This document shows, in pieces, positions 56,321 through 64,000 of a DNA stretch of 64,000 nucleotides. Source of the DNA: Gigaspora margarita (taxonomy: Eukaryota > Glomeromycota > Glomeromycetes > Diversisporales > Gigasporaceae). Location: assembly GCA_009809945.1 (NCBI GenBank), contig WTPW01000644.1:122817-186816 (forward strand). The letters run 5' to 3'. Under the pieces are notes generated by a model. The model ran no database searches and was not told where the DNA came from. It saw nothing but the letters and a program-made list of their open reading frames with translations. The stretch's first letter is position 1. Every line of letters begins with the position of its first letter. Position numbers and translations under genes: made by a program.

Positions 56321-57545
56321 TTTTATAATCTAATTTCAAATATAAAAAAGTATAAAAGGAATAGAAATCCCTTTGAGTCAATCTCACAAAAAAATTATAG
56401 TTCGCTTGAGCGAACCATTCTGACTACAGTCTCTTCGAGCAAGCTAGTCAATATTAACAGATCTTTATTAATCTGCAAAATATTTATTTGAGAATATTTA
56501 CAATAATTATTTAAAAAATTTTTAACGTCTTGTATTTTTTGCTTTTTTCTATATGTTTTTTCATTATAACCCACTTTTCGTCACTTATTTACAAGAAATT
56601 CTTCTANGCTAACCTAAAAACTACGATTAAGTAAACTTGTAGAGCATATCTCTGACTTGTAGAATCTCTGTTTTTGCAGAAAAATATCGAAAACTCATGA
56701 AGATATGACGATTTTTGTAAAAATTAGACGTTGACGTTTTTGTAATTTTTGTGCAACTTCAATCGATTATAAAAGGACTTACCAAAAAAGAAACATCAAA
56801 AACGCCACTAAGTAAGTTGAAAGTTATGATATTTGAGAGTTCACACTGAAAATTTCAGGTCTTTAGNTTCAATATTGACGAAATGATGAATTTTTTTCAT
56901 AATGTTTTTCAGATACGAAAATTTTGATGAAAAGGTATTAAAAAATTCACCATCACACCCTTGTTTTTTTTAACTTACATAATAATATATGTTCAAATTT
57001 CACAAACAACTAGAGTATAGTCATACAATTTTGCCTGTGAAATTTGACATATTTTGGACGAATATTCATAGAGTTATTATTTTTTTTCATTTGTTTTTTG
57101 TAAAAAATTCTCTTTTCTTGTATGTTAAAAAAAGAAATACATCAAATAAAGCATTTTGTTTAAATGAAACTTATAATACGAGCTTAATAAAGTTGGTAGA
57201 GATGACTTTCATTAGTTTGTATATCAAATTTCAGGTCAAACGGATGAATATTGACTAAAATCTACCAAATTTTGATGAAGAACTAAATTGTTATTATTGT
57301 TTTCGCATACGTTTCGATACGTTTTTGACTGTAGCGAAAAATTTTATTAAGAAAATAATAAAACTGGTCTTAAGAAAGTCCCATTTTTTTGAGCCAAAGA
57401 ACAACTTTACTTAAGGGCCCAAGAGTGATTTCACTAGTAAAATTTTGCGAAAGTCATGATTTTTGACTTACGAATTTATTCTTTTATTATTTCTACTAAG
57501 TACTTTCAGTACCTAGTAGATTTTTTATTATGTAATTAAAAAAAC
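56321..57545. other. No clear gene; leader region of the Rep-like fossil with loose repeats
   Basis: Wording close to TTTCAGGTCNAACGGATGAA recurs near 56,855, 57,040 and 57,230, suggesting a diverged tandem of about 190 bp. AAGTAAACTTGTAGAGCAT (56,626) is another variant of the satellite core word. Frames at 56300-56491 and 56989-57258 have no motifs. Two ambiguous bases lie here (56,606 and about 56,866). Confidence 0.4.
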
Positions 57546-59506
57546 ATGTCTAATATCAATTCAAATACTCAATTTAGAAAATTTAATTTTACTTTATATG
57601 AAAGACTTGATACTTTAAAGAATCATATTACAAAGCTTTTTAATACAGAATCATGTCCTTTTTCTATTTTAAAATTTCAATTTGAATCCAATCATAATTC
57701 TGATGAATATGGTAAATACCATGCTCAAGGATTTGCAAAAGTACGTAATGGACAATTACGTCTAGGAAATTATAATTCTAAAACAAACAAAGGATCTGGA
57801 ATTAAAGAATTTTTTAAAGCAAATGTTCATATAGAATTTGCAAATGGAACTGATGAAGAATGTTTAGCATATTGTGGAAAAAATTTCAATTGTTGCAAAA
57901 ACCCAGCTTATAATCCAAATCCTAAAAAAGGTGAAAAATGTAAATGTGATTTTAATGATTTATCTAAAATTTGTAAATTTTGTAATGAAAATTGTGAAAG
58001 AACTTTTTCATGTATAAGTGAAGATTTAGAAGTTGCTGGACCTTTTGAATTTATTTTTGATAAAAATAAATTTAATTCAGAATCAAAAGAAGAAAATGAA
58101 GAAATTTTTTATGAAATGGCAGTTAAAGAAGTGATGAATGGGGCAGATGTTGATGATACAATAGTTAAATATGCAGATAAATGTAAAAATTGGGGAAAAA
58201 CTACTCAAGGTTTATGGGATATTGCAAAAGCTATAAAAAGTAAAATGTTAAATCCATTGTATAATATTAAAAGATACTGGAAGCCAATAGTTATGGTGAT
58301 AAAGGGACAGGTAAAAGTAAAATTTGTAAAGATTTATTTCCTGGAATATATGAGAAAGCTGATACTGAATAGTGGGAAAATTATAATAATGAAGAATTTA
58401 ACTACAATTGAGATACATCAATATTATTAGATGATTTTTATGGCTCAACATGTTTATGGACAAATTTATTAAGGTTAACTGACAGAAATCACTGTGAAAT
58501 GAATGTAAAATATGGAAAAACATATATTGTAGCTATGTATATATGTATAACCGCAAATGGCCCAATTGAAAATCTGTATACAAAATTACGAAAAACTAAT
58601 TCTTCTATCGATATTGGTGCATTTATTCGAAGAGTTAAATTTATAATTAAATATGAGGGAGAATTGATTGATGAAAATGGTAAAGGTAATATTATTCGTA
58701 TTTTTGAAAAAGAAAACAAAAAAGAATTTAATGAAAGAATATTTGATATTGAATTTAATAAAGAAACAACATTAGAAGAAGTTGAAAAAGTTACATTAGA
58801 TTTAGGAATTGAGGAAGAAATATATCAAGATGTTAAAACAGGATTATTTTACTGGAGACAATCTTGGGATAATATAATTAACAAATATTCTATTATAGAA
58901 GATATTGATGATAAAACAGATAGAGTAGTTACAAATATTCCAAAATCAGATCCAGAAGAATGAATTTTAGTATCATCAAGTACAAAAAGAAAAAAAAATC
59001 AAACATATCAAGATCCTCAAGAAGAATCAAGTAAAACTGAAAAATCTTCACAAAATATTGAAAAAAATCTTAAAAGAAAATTATTAAATAATAGTTTAAT
59101 TCCAAAAAATATTATTAGTAAATCAAGCAAAAAAAGAAAGCTATCAATTAGTGAATCTGAAAGTGATAATTCTGTTGAATATGATTTTTCTGTATCTAAT
59201 TATCATTCAGATGATTCTAAATATACAAAAGATTTAAAAAGACAAACCAAAATTAATAGGAAAAGAAAAATAGAAAATAGTGATAAAAATAATAATACAT
59301 AGCAAGAAAACCAGCAAAAATTTAACAATATTAACACTATTGATACAGAACAAATTCAAATTCAACAATTCTATCAAAAATCATTAGAAGCAAAAGAAAA
59401 TATAGTAGAAAATAATAATGATAATTTTGATATATATAAAGATATAGAATTAGATATTAGCGAAGAAACTACTTATGAAGAATTTAATAGAAAAAAACAA
59501 AAATAA
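57546..59506 (+). mobile_element. CRESS-DNA-virus-like Rep fossil (HUH endonuclease plus SF3 helicase), broken
   Basis: A Rep-like sequence of the rolling-circle type known from CRESS DNA viruses and related plasmids. In order: an N-terminal HUH endonuclease part with FTL-type motif I, HAQG-type motif II and YCGK-type motif III; a cysteine-rich linker that ordinary Reps lack (several CxC, CxxC and CxxxC pairs over about 45 residues); an SF3 helicase part with P-loop, LLDDFYG-type Walker B and ITANGP-type motif C; then a long K/E/S-rich tail with no known domain. It is a fossil: broken, with about three or four breaks. Long stretches still read clearly, so it seems fairly young, but this cannot be dated here. 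No capsid-like gene was seen nearby. Whether it came from a virus, a plasmid or a Rep-bearing transposon is open. Confidence 0.82.
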
Positions 59507-59590
59507 TTCTCTTTATTTAGGTTTCAAAAGTATCTGTAAAAAATATAATTTTTTTTTTGTATTTGAAAAATATTTTTTTTTTTTTTTTTN

Positions 59591-59821
59591 AGGGTGTTAT
59601 TTTATGGAGACATGTCTCCATGGAGACCCTTTATGAATAGCCAATCAAAATTAAGCATGTGACTAGATAATATGTTGCTTATTATTGACCAATTAAACTT
59701 TCCTACAAACTTTCTAACTTTTATAATACAAAAACACAAATAAAAATTTCCTAACTCTAAATATGATTGGCTGTTATATGTAGGGTCGCCATGGAGACAT
59801 GTCTCCACATACAATTTTCTA
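59591..59821 (+). repeat. 231-bp direct repeat, left copy
   Basis: Starts AGGGTGTTATTTTATGGAGA and ends CCACATACAATTTTCTA. Inside are inverted ends TGGAGACATGTCTCCATGG and CCATGGAGACATGTCTCCA (203 bp, 59605-59807). The right copy is at 61408-61637, about 96 percent alike by eye. The shared flanks outside the inverted ends mean the unit is larger than a simple MITE. The minus-strand frame across it is chance. Confidence 0.82.
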
Positions 59822-59885
59822 ATATTGTATAATTTCTCTTATTTTCAATAAATTTTTCTTAAAATGCCAGTCTTAAAATCTAAAA

Positions 59886-60263
59886 TTGAGAAAAAAAACA
59901 AAAACTGCTAAGACACGGTGTCTAAACTGCAGAAACCAAGAAATTAAATGCGAAGTTTTTGAATATAATTCAAATATTTGCAAATACTGCTTCAAGAAAA
60001 ATTTAACTGAACAGGATTGTATAAAAATCAAGCCTTCTTGTTATAAAGAAGAAATTAAAAATCTTAATAAACTTTTAATTAAAACAAAATTAAAGAATTT
60101 AGAATTTGAAAAACAGATTTCAACTTTGAAACGAAATCATCAATTATTCAAGAAAAACATAGAGAATCTAAATACTATCTTAATTTTCAGTAGTTTTCAA
60201 AAAAAATTTATAAAAACATTGCATATTTTACTTAATTCATACAATTTTTTTTTTCAAAAATGA
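59886..60263 (+). CDS. Zn2Cys6-like zinc-cluster protein with coiled coil
   Basis: A frame of about 125 codons. The N-terminal part has six cysteines spaced C-x2-C-x6-C-x9-C-x2-C-x9-C (RCLNCRNQEIKC, then CKYC, then DC), preceded by basic residues. This is close to the fungal Zn2Cys6 DNA-binding cluster (usual last spacing is 6-8). A Lys/Leu/Asn-rich stretch with coiled-coil character follows (about residues 55-100, IKNLNKLLIKTKLKNLEFEK). The start codon is uncertain. The frame overlaps the next ORF by four bases (ATGA). It sits between two 230-bp direct repeats, downstream of the Rep fossil on the same strand. A DNA-binding role is inferred from the cysteine pattern alone. Whether it belongs to the Rep fossil or is a separate passenger is unknown. 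Confidence 0.5.
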   Translation: MRKKTKTAKTRCLNCRNQEIKCEVFEYNSNICKYCFKKNLTEQDCIKIKPSCYKEEIKNLNKLLIKTKLKNLEFEKQISTLKRNHQLFKKNIENLNTILIFSSFQKKFIKTLHILLNSYNFFFQK

Positions 60264-60778
60264 AAGTAGCTAGATGTGGCATTAATTTCAAAAAATTTAA
60301 AAATTGTAATTATAAAAAAAGAAAAGTTAAATCAAAGAAAAAAATTAATAATAATGATGAATTTTACTCTGCTTTTTTATTAATATTTTCAAATGCATTT
60401 TCGAAAATAAAAAACAAACCAACTCCAATTCTACAACCTGAAAATAATAATACTCCAATACCTACAGATAGTAATATCAGTTGTCCGATTTGCAAACTAG
60501 AATTAAAGCAAACAAAAATTGAAGAACATTTAAAACAACATATCAGAAATCCTTTATCAAAAGATTTTATATGTGATAGATTAAAAATAAATAAAAGTGT
60601 AATAGACTTTGATAATATATTTTATAAACTCACAGATTTTCAAATAAGAGAATTGATCAAAACATTACAAAAATATATAGAAAAATATGGTGAAAATTTT
60701 ATTAATTTTCTTTCAGATGAAATAAAACAAGAAATATATTATAATTTTAATGCTTGGAATAGTTGGTGCTATAATTAA
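60260..60778 (+). CDS. C2H2-type single zinc-finger protein, unknown function
   Basis: A 172-codon open frame with a basic N-terminus (KKRKVKSKKK, resembling a nuclear localisation signal). A hydrophobic/aromatic stretch, a Pro/Asn linker (TPILQPENNNTPIPTDS) and one C2H2-like finger of UBZ/BED-like spacing follow (CPICKLELKQTKIEEHLKQH, about residues 76-95). The rest is a helical, acidic-basic mixed C-terminal half (KLTDFQIRELIKTLQKYIEK) ending in NAWNSWCYN. No family recognised. It starts on the ATGA that ends the upstream zinc-cluster frame, so the two may be co-transcribed. The frame is whole. Codon use is A/T-ending like its neighbours. Confidence 0.5.
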   Translation: MKVARCGINFKKFKNCNYKKRKVKSKKKINNNDEFYSAFLLIFSNAFSKIKNKPTPILQPENNNTPIPTDSNISCPICKLELKQTKIEEHLKQHIRNPLSKDFICDRLKINKSVIDFDNIFYKLTDFQIRELIKTLQKYIEKYGENFINFLSDEIKQEIYYNFNAWNSWCYN

Positions 60779-60868
60779 ATTTTCTAATTTTTCTTTTTTT
60801 TTTTTTTATAAATTTTATCTTTAATTTTTTATATAAATATATTTTAATTTAAAAAACTCAAAATAAAA

Positions 60869-61042
60869 ATGTCAACAGTTAATGAAATTGAAGACAAATT
60901 ACTCGAATTAAAAAACATTTTAGAATTACAAAACAATATTTTTGAATTAAACAAAAATACACTTTCAAATGCAAATAAAAACCTTCAACAAAAATATTTT
61001 ACTCTAAATCATAATTGTTTAAATTTTATTAAATATAACAGT
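60869..61042 (+). CDS. Small coiled-coil ORF, 3' end displaced by a MITE
   Basis: About 58 codons before the inserted MITE (MSTVNEIEDKLLELKNILEL, then leucine/asparagine heptads). This is clearly helical and probably a coiled coil. The 61043-61392 insertion supplies a foreign end. It is too short for a family call and could be the N-terminus of a longer lost protein. Confidence 0.35.
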
Positions 61043-61392
61043 CATAGGACATGTTCTCTTAAAATAAGTCTAAAATAAGTTTATAATAAAAATTATAAAA
61101 AAAATATATGAATTTACTATAAACTTTGAGCTAAGATCCCTCTCCAGCTTAACTAATTAACTTAAAATTAAATTTTGCAGGTATATAGAACAAGAAAAGA
61201 AGAAAAGGCAAAATTTTAATGTAGTTTTTAAGCTCAAAATTTTCTTCTTTTCTTGTTCTATATACCTGCAAAATTTAATTTTAAGTTAATTAGTTAAGCC
61301 AAGAAGGATTTTCAGCTCAAAGTTTATAGTAAATTCATATGTTTTTGTTATAATTTTTATTATAAACTTATTTTTAGGGGACATGTCCTATG
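61043..61392. mobile_element. 350-bp foldback MITE with CATAGGACATGT ends
   Basis: Starts CATAGGACATGT and ends ACATGTCCTATG. The arms match almost throughout: TTTATAATAAAAATTATAA, TGAATTTACTATAAACTTTG and CTTAACTAATTAACTTAAAA all have mirror partners. The centre lies near AAGAAAAGGCAAAATTTTAA. It cuts into the small coiled-coil ORF. Confidence 0.87.
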
Positions 61393-61407
61393 AATGATAA
61401 TAATAAA

Positions 61408-61637
61408 AGGGTGTTATTTTATGGAGACATGTCTCCATGGAGACCCTTTATGAATAGCCAATCAAAATTAAGCATGTGACTAAATAATATGTTGCTTATT
61501 ATTGGTCAATTAAAATTTCCTACAAACTTTCTAACTTTTATAATACAAAAACACAAATGAAAATTTCCTAACCCTAAATATGATTGGTTGTTATATATAG
61601 GGTCGCCATGGAGACATGTCTCCACATACAATTTTCT
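61408..61637 (+). repeat. 230-bp direct repeat, right copy
   Basis: Second copy of the repeat at 59591-59821, in the same orientation, again with the inner inverted pair TGGAGACATGTCTCCATGG/CCATGGAGACATGTCTCCA (61422-61624). Its right end contains the first codons of the membrane-protein frame. Confidence 0.82.
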
Positions 61638-62008
61638 ATAATAAAAATAATAAATTATTTATTTGGAAAATCATATTAGCTTTAAAAATTCTATCTGATA
61701 TTTTTTTTACATATTTTACTCTTACTAGCTGTTCAAAGACCAAAACAAATAACATTTATTGTGTTTTTTCAAATTCTTTTTATTATCAGCATGCAACTGA
61801 TTTAATAATATTTATATTCATATTCTATTTTATTTTTAAAAATATCTATAATTTTATTATTAAAAAAACAATTATTTATATTTTTACATTTTGTAAATTT
61901 ATATATAATAATACTAGAAAATGCTGTCAAGTGTTTTGGTGGTTCATTTTTTTTTCTTTATATCTTATTTACTCATATTCATTCTACTACAACTTTTTAC
62001 TTGACTAA
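61616..62008 (+). CDS. Predicted small membrane protein, unknown
   Basis: A 130-codon frame with three to four hydrophobic segments: about residues 15-38 (IWKIILALKILSDIFFTYFT), 60-80 (TDLIIFIFIFYFIF), 80-100 (IIKKTIIYIFTFCKFIY) and 107-127 (VFWWFIFFSLYLIYSYSFYY). Cys residues are scattered and include a CC pair. The annotated ATG lies inside the direct repeat, so the true start may be later. High Phe/Ile/Tyr content is also expected by chance in AT-rich DNA, so coding status is uncertain. Same strand as its neighbours. Confidence 0.35.
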   Translation: MSPHTIFYNKNNKLFIWKIILALKILSDIFFTYFTLTSCSKTKTNNIYCVFSNSFYYQHATDLIIFIFIFYFIFKNIYNFIIKKTIIYIFTFCKFIYNNTRKCCQVFWWFIFFSLYLIYSYSFYYNFLLD

Positions 62009-62410
62009 TTTTAACAAAAAGATTAAAATTCATAGAAGATTTATTTTAAAATTAAGAATAGATGCAACAACCAAAGAAAATAATATCATATTTAAAAGAA
62101 AATATATTCAATCATATCAATACCTTATTTATTGTTTTAAAAGAAACTACAACTTTTCAGAAACATATATTTATTATTGAACATGTATTTTATTAATTAA
62201 AAATTATTAATAAATTTGTATTACATTAAAAAGTATATAAACTCTATATTTTTTTCTAATTAAAATATTAAAAAAAAATTTTTATATTGACAAATAAATG
62301 GTAAGAGAGTTTAACAAACTGTAATAATTTTTAATTTTTTTATTAATAACATTTACTAACTCTTACTTGTTGTCCGATCGACTGATTGACTGATGCGTAT
62401 TTTTTTTTAG
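62009..62410. other. Spacer, no gene seen
   Basis: AT-rich. It ends with a less AT-rich patch just before the RNase H start (TTGTCCGATCGACTGATTGA, 62,369-62,388). Confidence 0.45.
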
Positions 62411-63265
62411 ATGACAAAATCTAAACCCGGTTACTATGCTGTTCTCAATGGTCGTGCAAAAGGAATTTATAAAACTTGGGAAGAATGTAAAGTGCAAGTT
62501 TCTAAATTCCCAAATGCAAAATATAAAAAATTTTATAATATAAACGAAGCACAAAACTTTATTGAAGAAAAAAAAGATATTGTTAAAAATGATATTAACG
62601 GTTTACAAGTATGGAAAGATGGATCTGCATTTGAAAATGGAACAACAAACGCTAAAGCAGGTATTGGAGTATTTTAGAAAGATGATGATATACAAAATTT
62701 ATCTGAATGCGTACCAGGTGATCAAACCAATAATAGAGCAGAAATTTTTGCTATTATTAGAGCTATTGAAATTTGTAATAATAAAGTAAAACCATTGAAT
62801 ATTATGACAAATAGTAAATATATTATTAATGCTATGGAATATTGGATTAAAAATTGGAAAAGAAATAATTATATTTCATATCATAATAAACTGATTAAAA
62901 ATTCTGATCTTTTTAAATATTTAAAATCACTTATTGATTATAGAATAGGTACCGTTAAATTTATACATGTTAGAGGTTATATGGGCAATTATGGTAATGA
63001 ACAAGCAGATAGATTAGCTAAAGAAGGTTCATTAAAAGAATGTATAATTAAGGGGCATGCCATTTATTATGTAATATTTTTCACTTAGTAGCCACCCTCA
63101 TCCATATATGGTGTGATTACTTTATCTAATTCAGATTGGTTAATATAAGATATAGATATGATCACTACCTTTGACCATGCATCTATAGTAAAAATTACAT
63201 AATAAATGGCATGCCCCTAACAATAATTTTATTACTCATAGAGTTAAAATTACAGATTATTTTAA
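62411..63265 (+). pseudogene. RNase H1-like gene, broken
   Basis: RNase H1 degrades the RNA strand of RNA-DNA hybrids. The N-terminus is a hybrid-binding (viroplasmin-like) domain: GYYAVLNGRAKGIYKTWEEC, then KFPNAKYKKFYNINEAQNFI (about residues 6-50). The RNase H fold follows, with recognisable VWKDGSAFENGTTNAKAGIG, NNRAEIFAIIRAIEI, SKYIINAMEYWIKNW and a C-terminal HVRGYMGNYGNEQADRLAKE. The copy is broken, and the 166-bp Harbinger-like MITE (63052-63217) splits its C-terminal end, which resumes as NFITHRVKITDYF. It could be a duplicated host RNase H1 or a passenger of the Rep-bearing block; position suggests the second, but this is not proved. Confidence 0.75.
63052..63217. mobile_element. 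PIF/Harbinger-like MITE, 166 bp, copy 2
   Basis: Starts GGGGCATGCCATTTATTATG and ends TAATAAATGGCATGCCCC, with TAA on both sides (63049-63051 and 63218-63220). Inverted relative to the copy at 20134. Confidence 0.88.
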
Positions 63266-63350
63266 TAAAGAAAAATATTTTTTTTTATATTTTTTTGATT
63301 TACTATTTAATATTAATTATTTTTGAGATTTGGCGATATTGTCAGGAGAA

Positions 63351-63393
63351 ATATTGAATTAAAACACAATTGATCATGTTTTAATTCAATAAA
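63351..63393. repeat. Hairpin, TATTGAATTAAAAC stem
   Basis: TATTGAATTAAAAC and GTTTTAATTCAATA pair across an ACAATTGATCAT loop. It lies about 90 bp past the RNase H-like region. It could be the end of an element; no nonanucleotide typical of CRESS origins is seen in the loop. Confidence 0.5.
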
Positions 63394-63815
63394 GAGGCTC
63401 ATAACACATCACAAAATCGACACCAACATCGCAGAGAGAAAGAAAGGAGAGAGGACAACAAAGTTACAACGTTTAACATNAACAATAATTACAACGATTC
63501 AGTCAANNCTTGGAGTGTTNTGGCTCCAAGCATCNACTNTATCACCGTATTATCAACGATTTTAAACATCATAACTTTTAATTATTATTATTATTTAATT
63601 TTAATTTGATTTATTTAATTTTAGAAATTTCTTTGCTAGTTATAAAATTTGCTATAATTTTTCTGTTAAGAGAATGCTATTATAATCAATAAAATATATA
63701 TTGTTAAATAAAAATAAAAATTATAACCTTTTTATTTTATATTATTAATAGAAAATATTTTTAATAATTATTATATAAATACAAGCATATATATGTTTTT
63801 TTAATTATTAACAAA
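63394..63815. other. No gene; several ambiguous bases
   Basis: A less AT-rich stretch at 63,395-63,550 (CATCGCAGAGAGAAAGAAAG and others) contains six to seven N bases, so its content is unreliable. The remainder is AT-rich. Confidence 0.45.
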
Positions 63816-64000
63816 ATGTTATTAAAATCTTTACATGATTTTTTTTTTAATGAAGAAAAATGTATAAATTTTTTATTAGAAAAAAAATATTAAAAGATAA
63901 ACAAAGCTGTAAGATTTGTAATTCAGAAATAACTCGATATATTAATTATTACAAATGCAAAAATCGAAAATGCAACAAAACAGAATTAGTTTTTAAAAAT
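63816..64000 (+). pseudogene. Merlin/IS1595-type transposase, N-terminal zinc ribbon only (runs off window)
   Basis: The start ATG at 63816 opens LHDFFFNEEKCINFLLEKK, the usual N-terminus of Merlin (ISXO2/IS1595-like) DDE transposases. Then comes a zinc ribbon: SCKICNSEITRYINYYKC, then RKCNKTELVFKN. The cysteines are spaced C-x2-C about 12 residues before C-x4-C. The frame shifts once in an A-run between the two blocks, so this copy is probably dead, unless the shift is a sequencing error. The catalytic DDE domain lies beyond the window. Merlin elements are plain cut-and-paste DNA transposons with 8-bp duplications. Confidence 0.62.

Noticed and set aside
63351-63393. Hairpin as a CRESS-type replication origin for the Rep fossil
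   Set aside because: The loop lacks a TAGTATTAC-type nonanucleotide and it lies nearly 4 kb past the Rep-like region; kept only as a repeat.

Overview
This 64 kb window is very AT-rich eukaryotic DNA that best fits an arbuscular mycorrhizal fungus of the Rhizophagus type. The reasons are short GT-AG introns, a fungal-type phytochelatin synthase, a fungal CDC31-type centrin, and decayed transposases and a Helitron of kinds I recognise from Glomeromycotina genomes. The species call is inference. Only two host genes look intact: phytochelatin synthase (minus strand, 8.8-10.1 kb) and centrin (plus strand, 51.9-52.8 kb). A third host gene, a heterotrimeric G-protein alpha subunit, survives only as a multi-exon pseudogene (39.0-40.4 kb) with its intron positions still visible.

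Nearly everything else is repeats and transposon debris. 0-8 kb holds a foldback satellite, several MITEs and a tRNA-headed SINE. 10.6-20.3 kb is dominated by non-autonomous hAT-like elements with 8-bp target duplications (one nested inside another), pogo-like MITEs (also nested), a second array of the same foldback satellite and a Harbinger-like MITE. 20.6-25.9 kb is a decayed intron-bearing DDE transposase gene on the minus strand, hit by a poly-A retroposon and a MITE. 26-38 kb is AT-rich sequence with degenerate tandem repeats, a 195-bp satellite split by a 2-kb insert, and a SINE-like element. 41.8-47.1 kb is a broken Helitron (HUH replicase plus Pif1 helicase) carrying two MITE insertions. 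47-57 kb is again MITEs, foldbacks and a 230-bp tandem repeat split by a hAT element that itself carries a SINE.

The right end (57.5-63.3 kb) is the most unusual part. A broken CRESS-type Rep fossil (HUH endonuclease plus SF3 helicase with a cysteine-rich linker) is followed on the same strand by a Zn2Cys6-like ORF, a C2H2-like ORF, a small coiled-coil ORF, a membrane-protein ORF and a broken RNase H1-like gene. A Merlin/IS1595-type transposase runs off the edge. About 230-bp direct repeats bracket the zinc-finger part. No capsid gene was seen.

Other cross-window patterns: many hAT-like elements are built almost wholly from one family-specific short word. All ten mismatches I counted between the two copies of confidently placed target-site duplications are transitions. 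One 18-bp motif (CTAAGTAAACTTGTTCAG and variants) recurs in otherwise different foldback repeats. Families were recognised by eye; no database search was run. A few bases are ambiguous (N), mostly after 56.6 kb.
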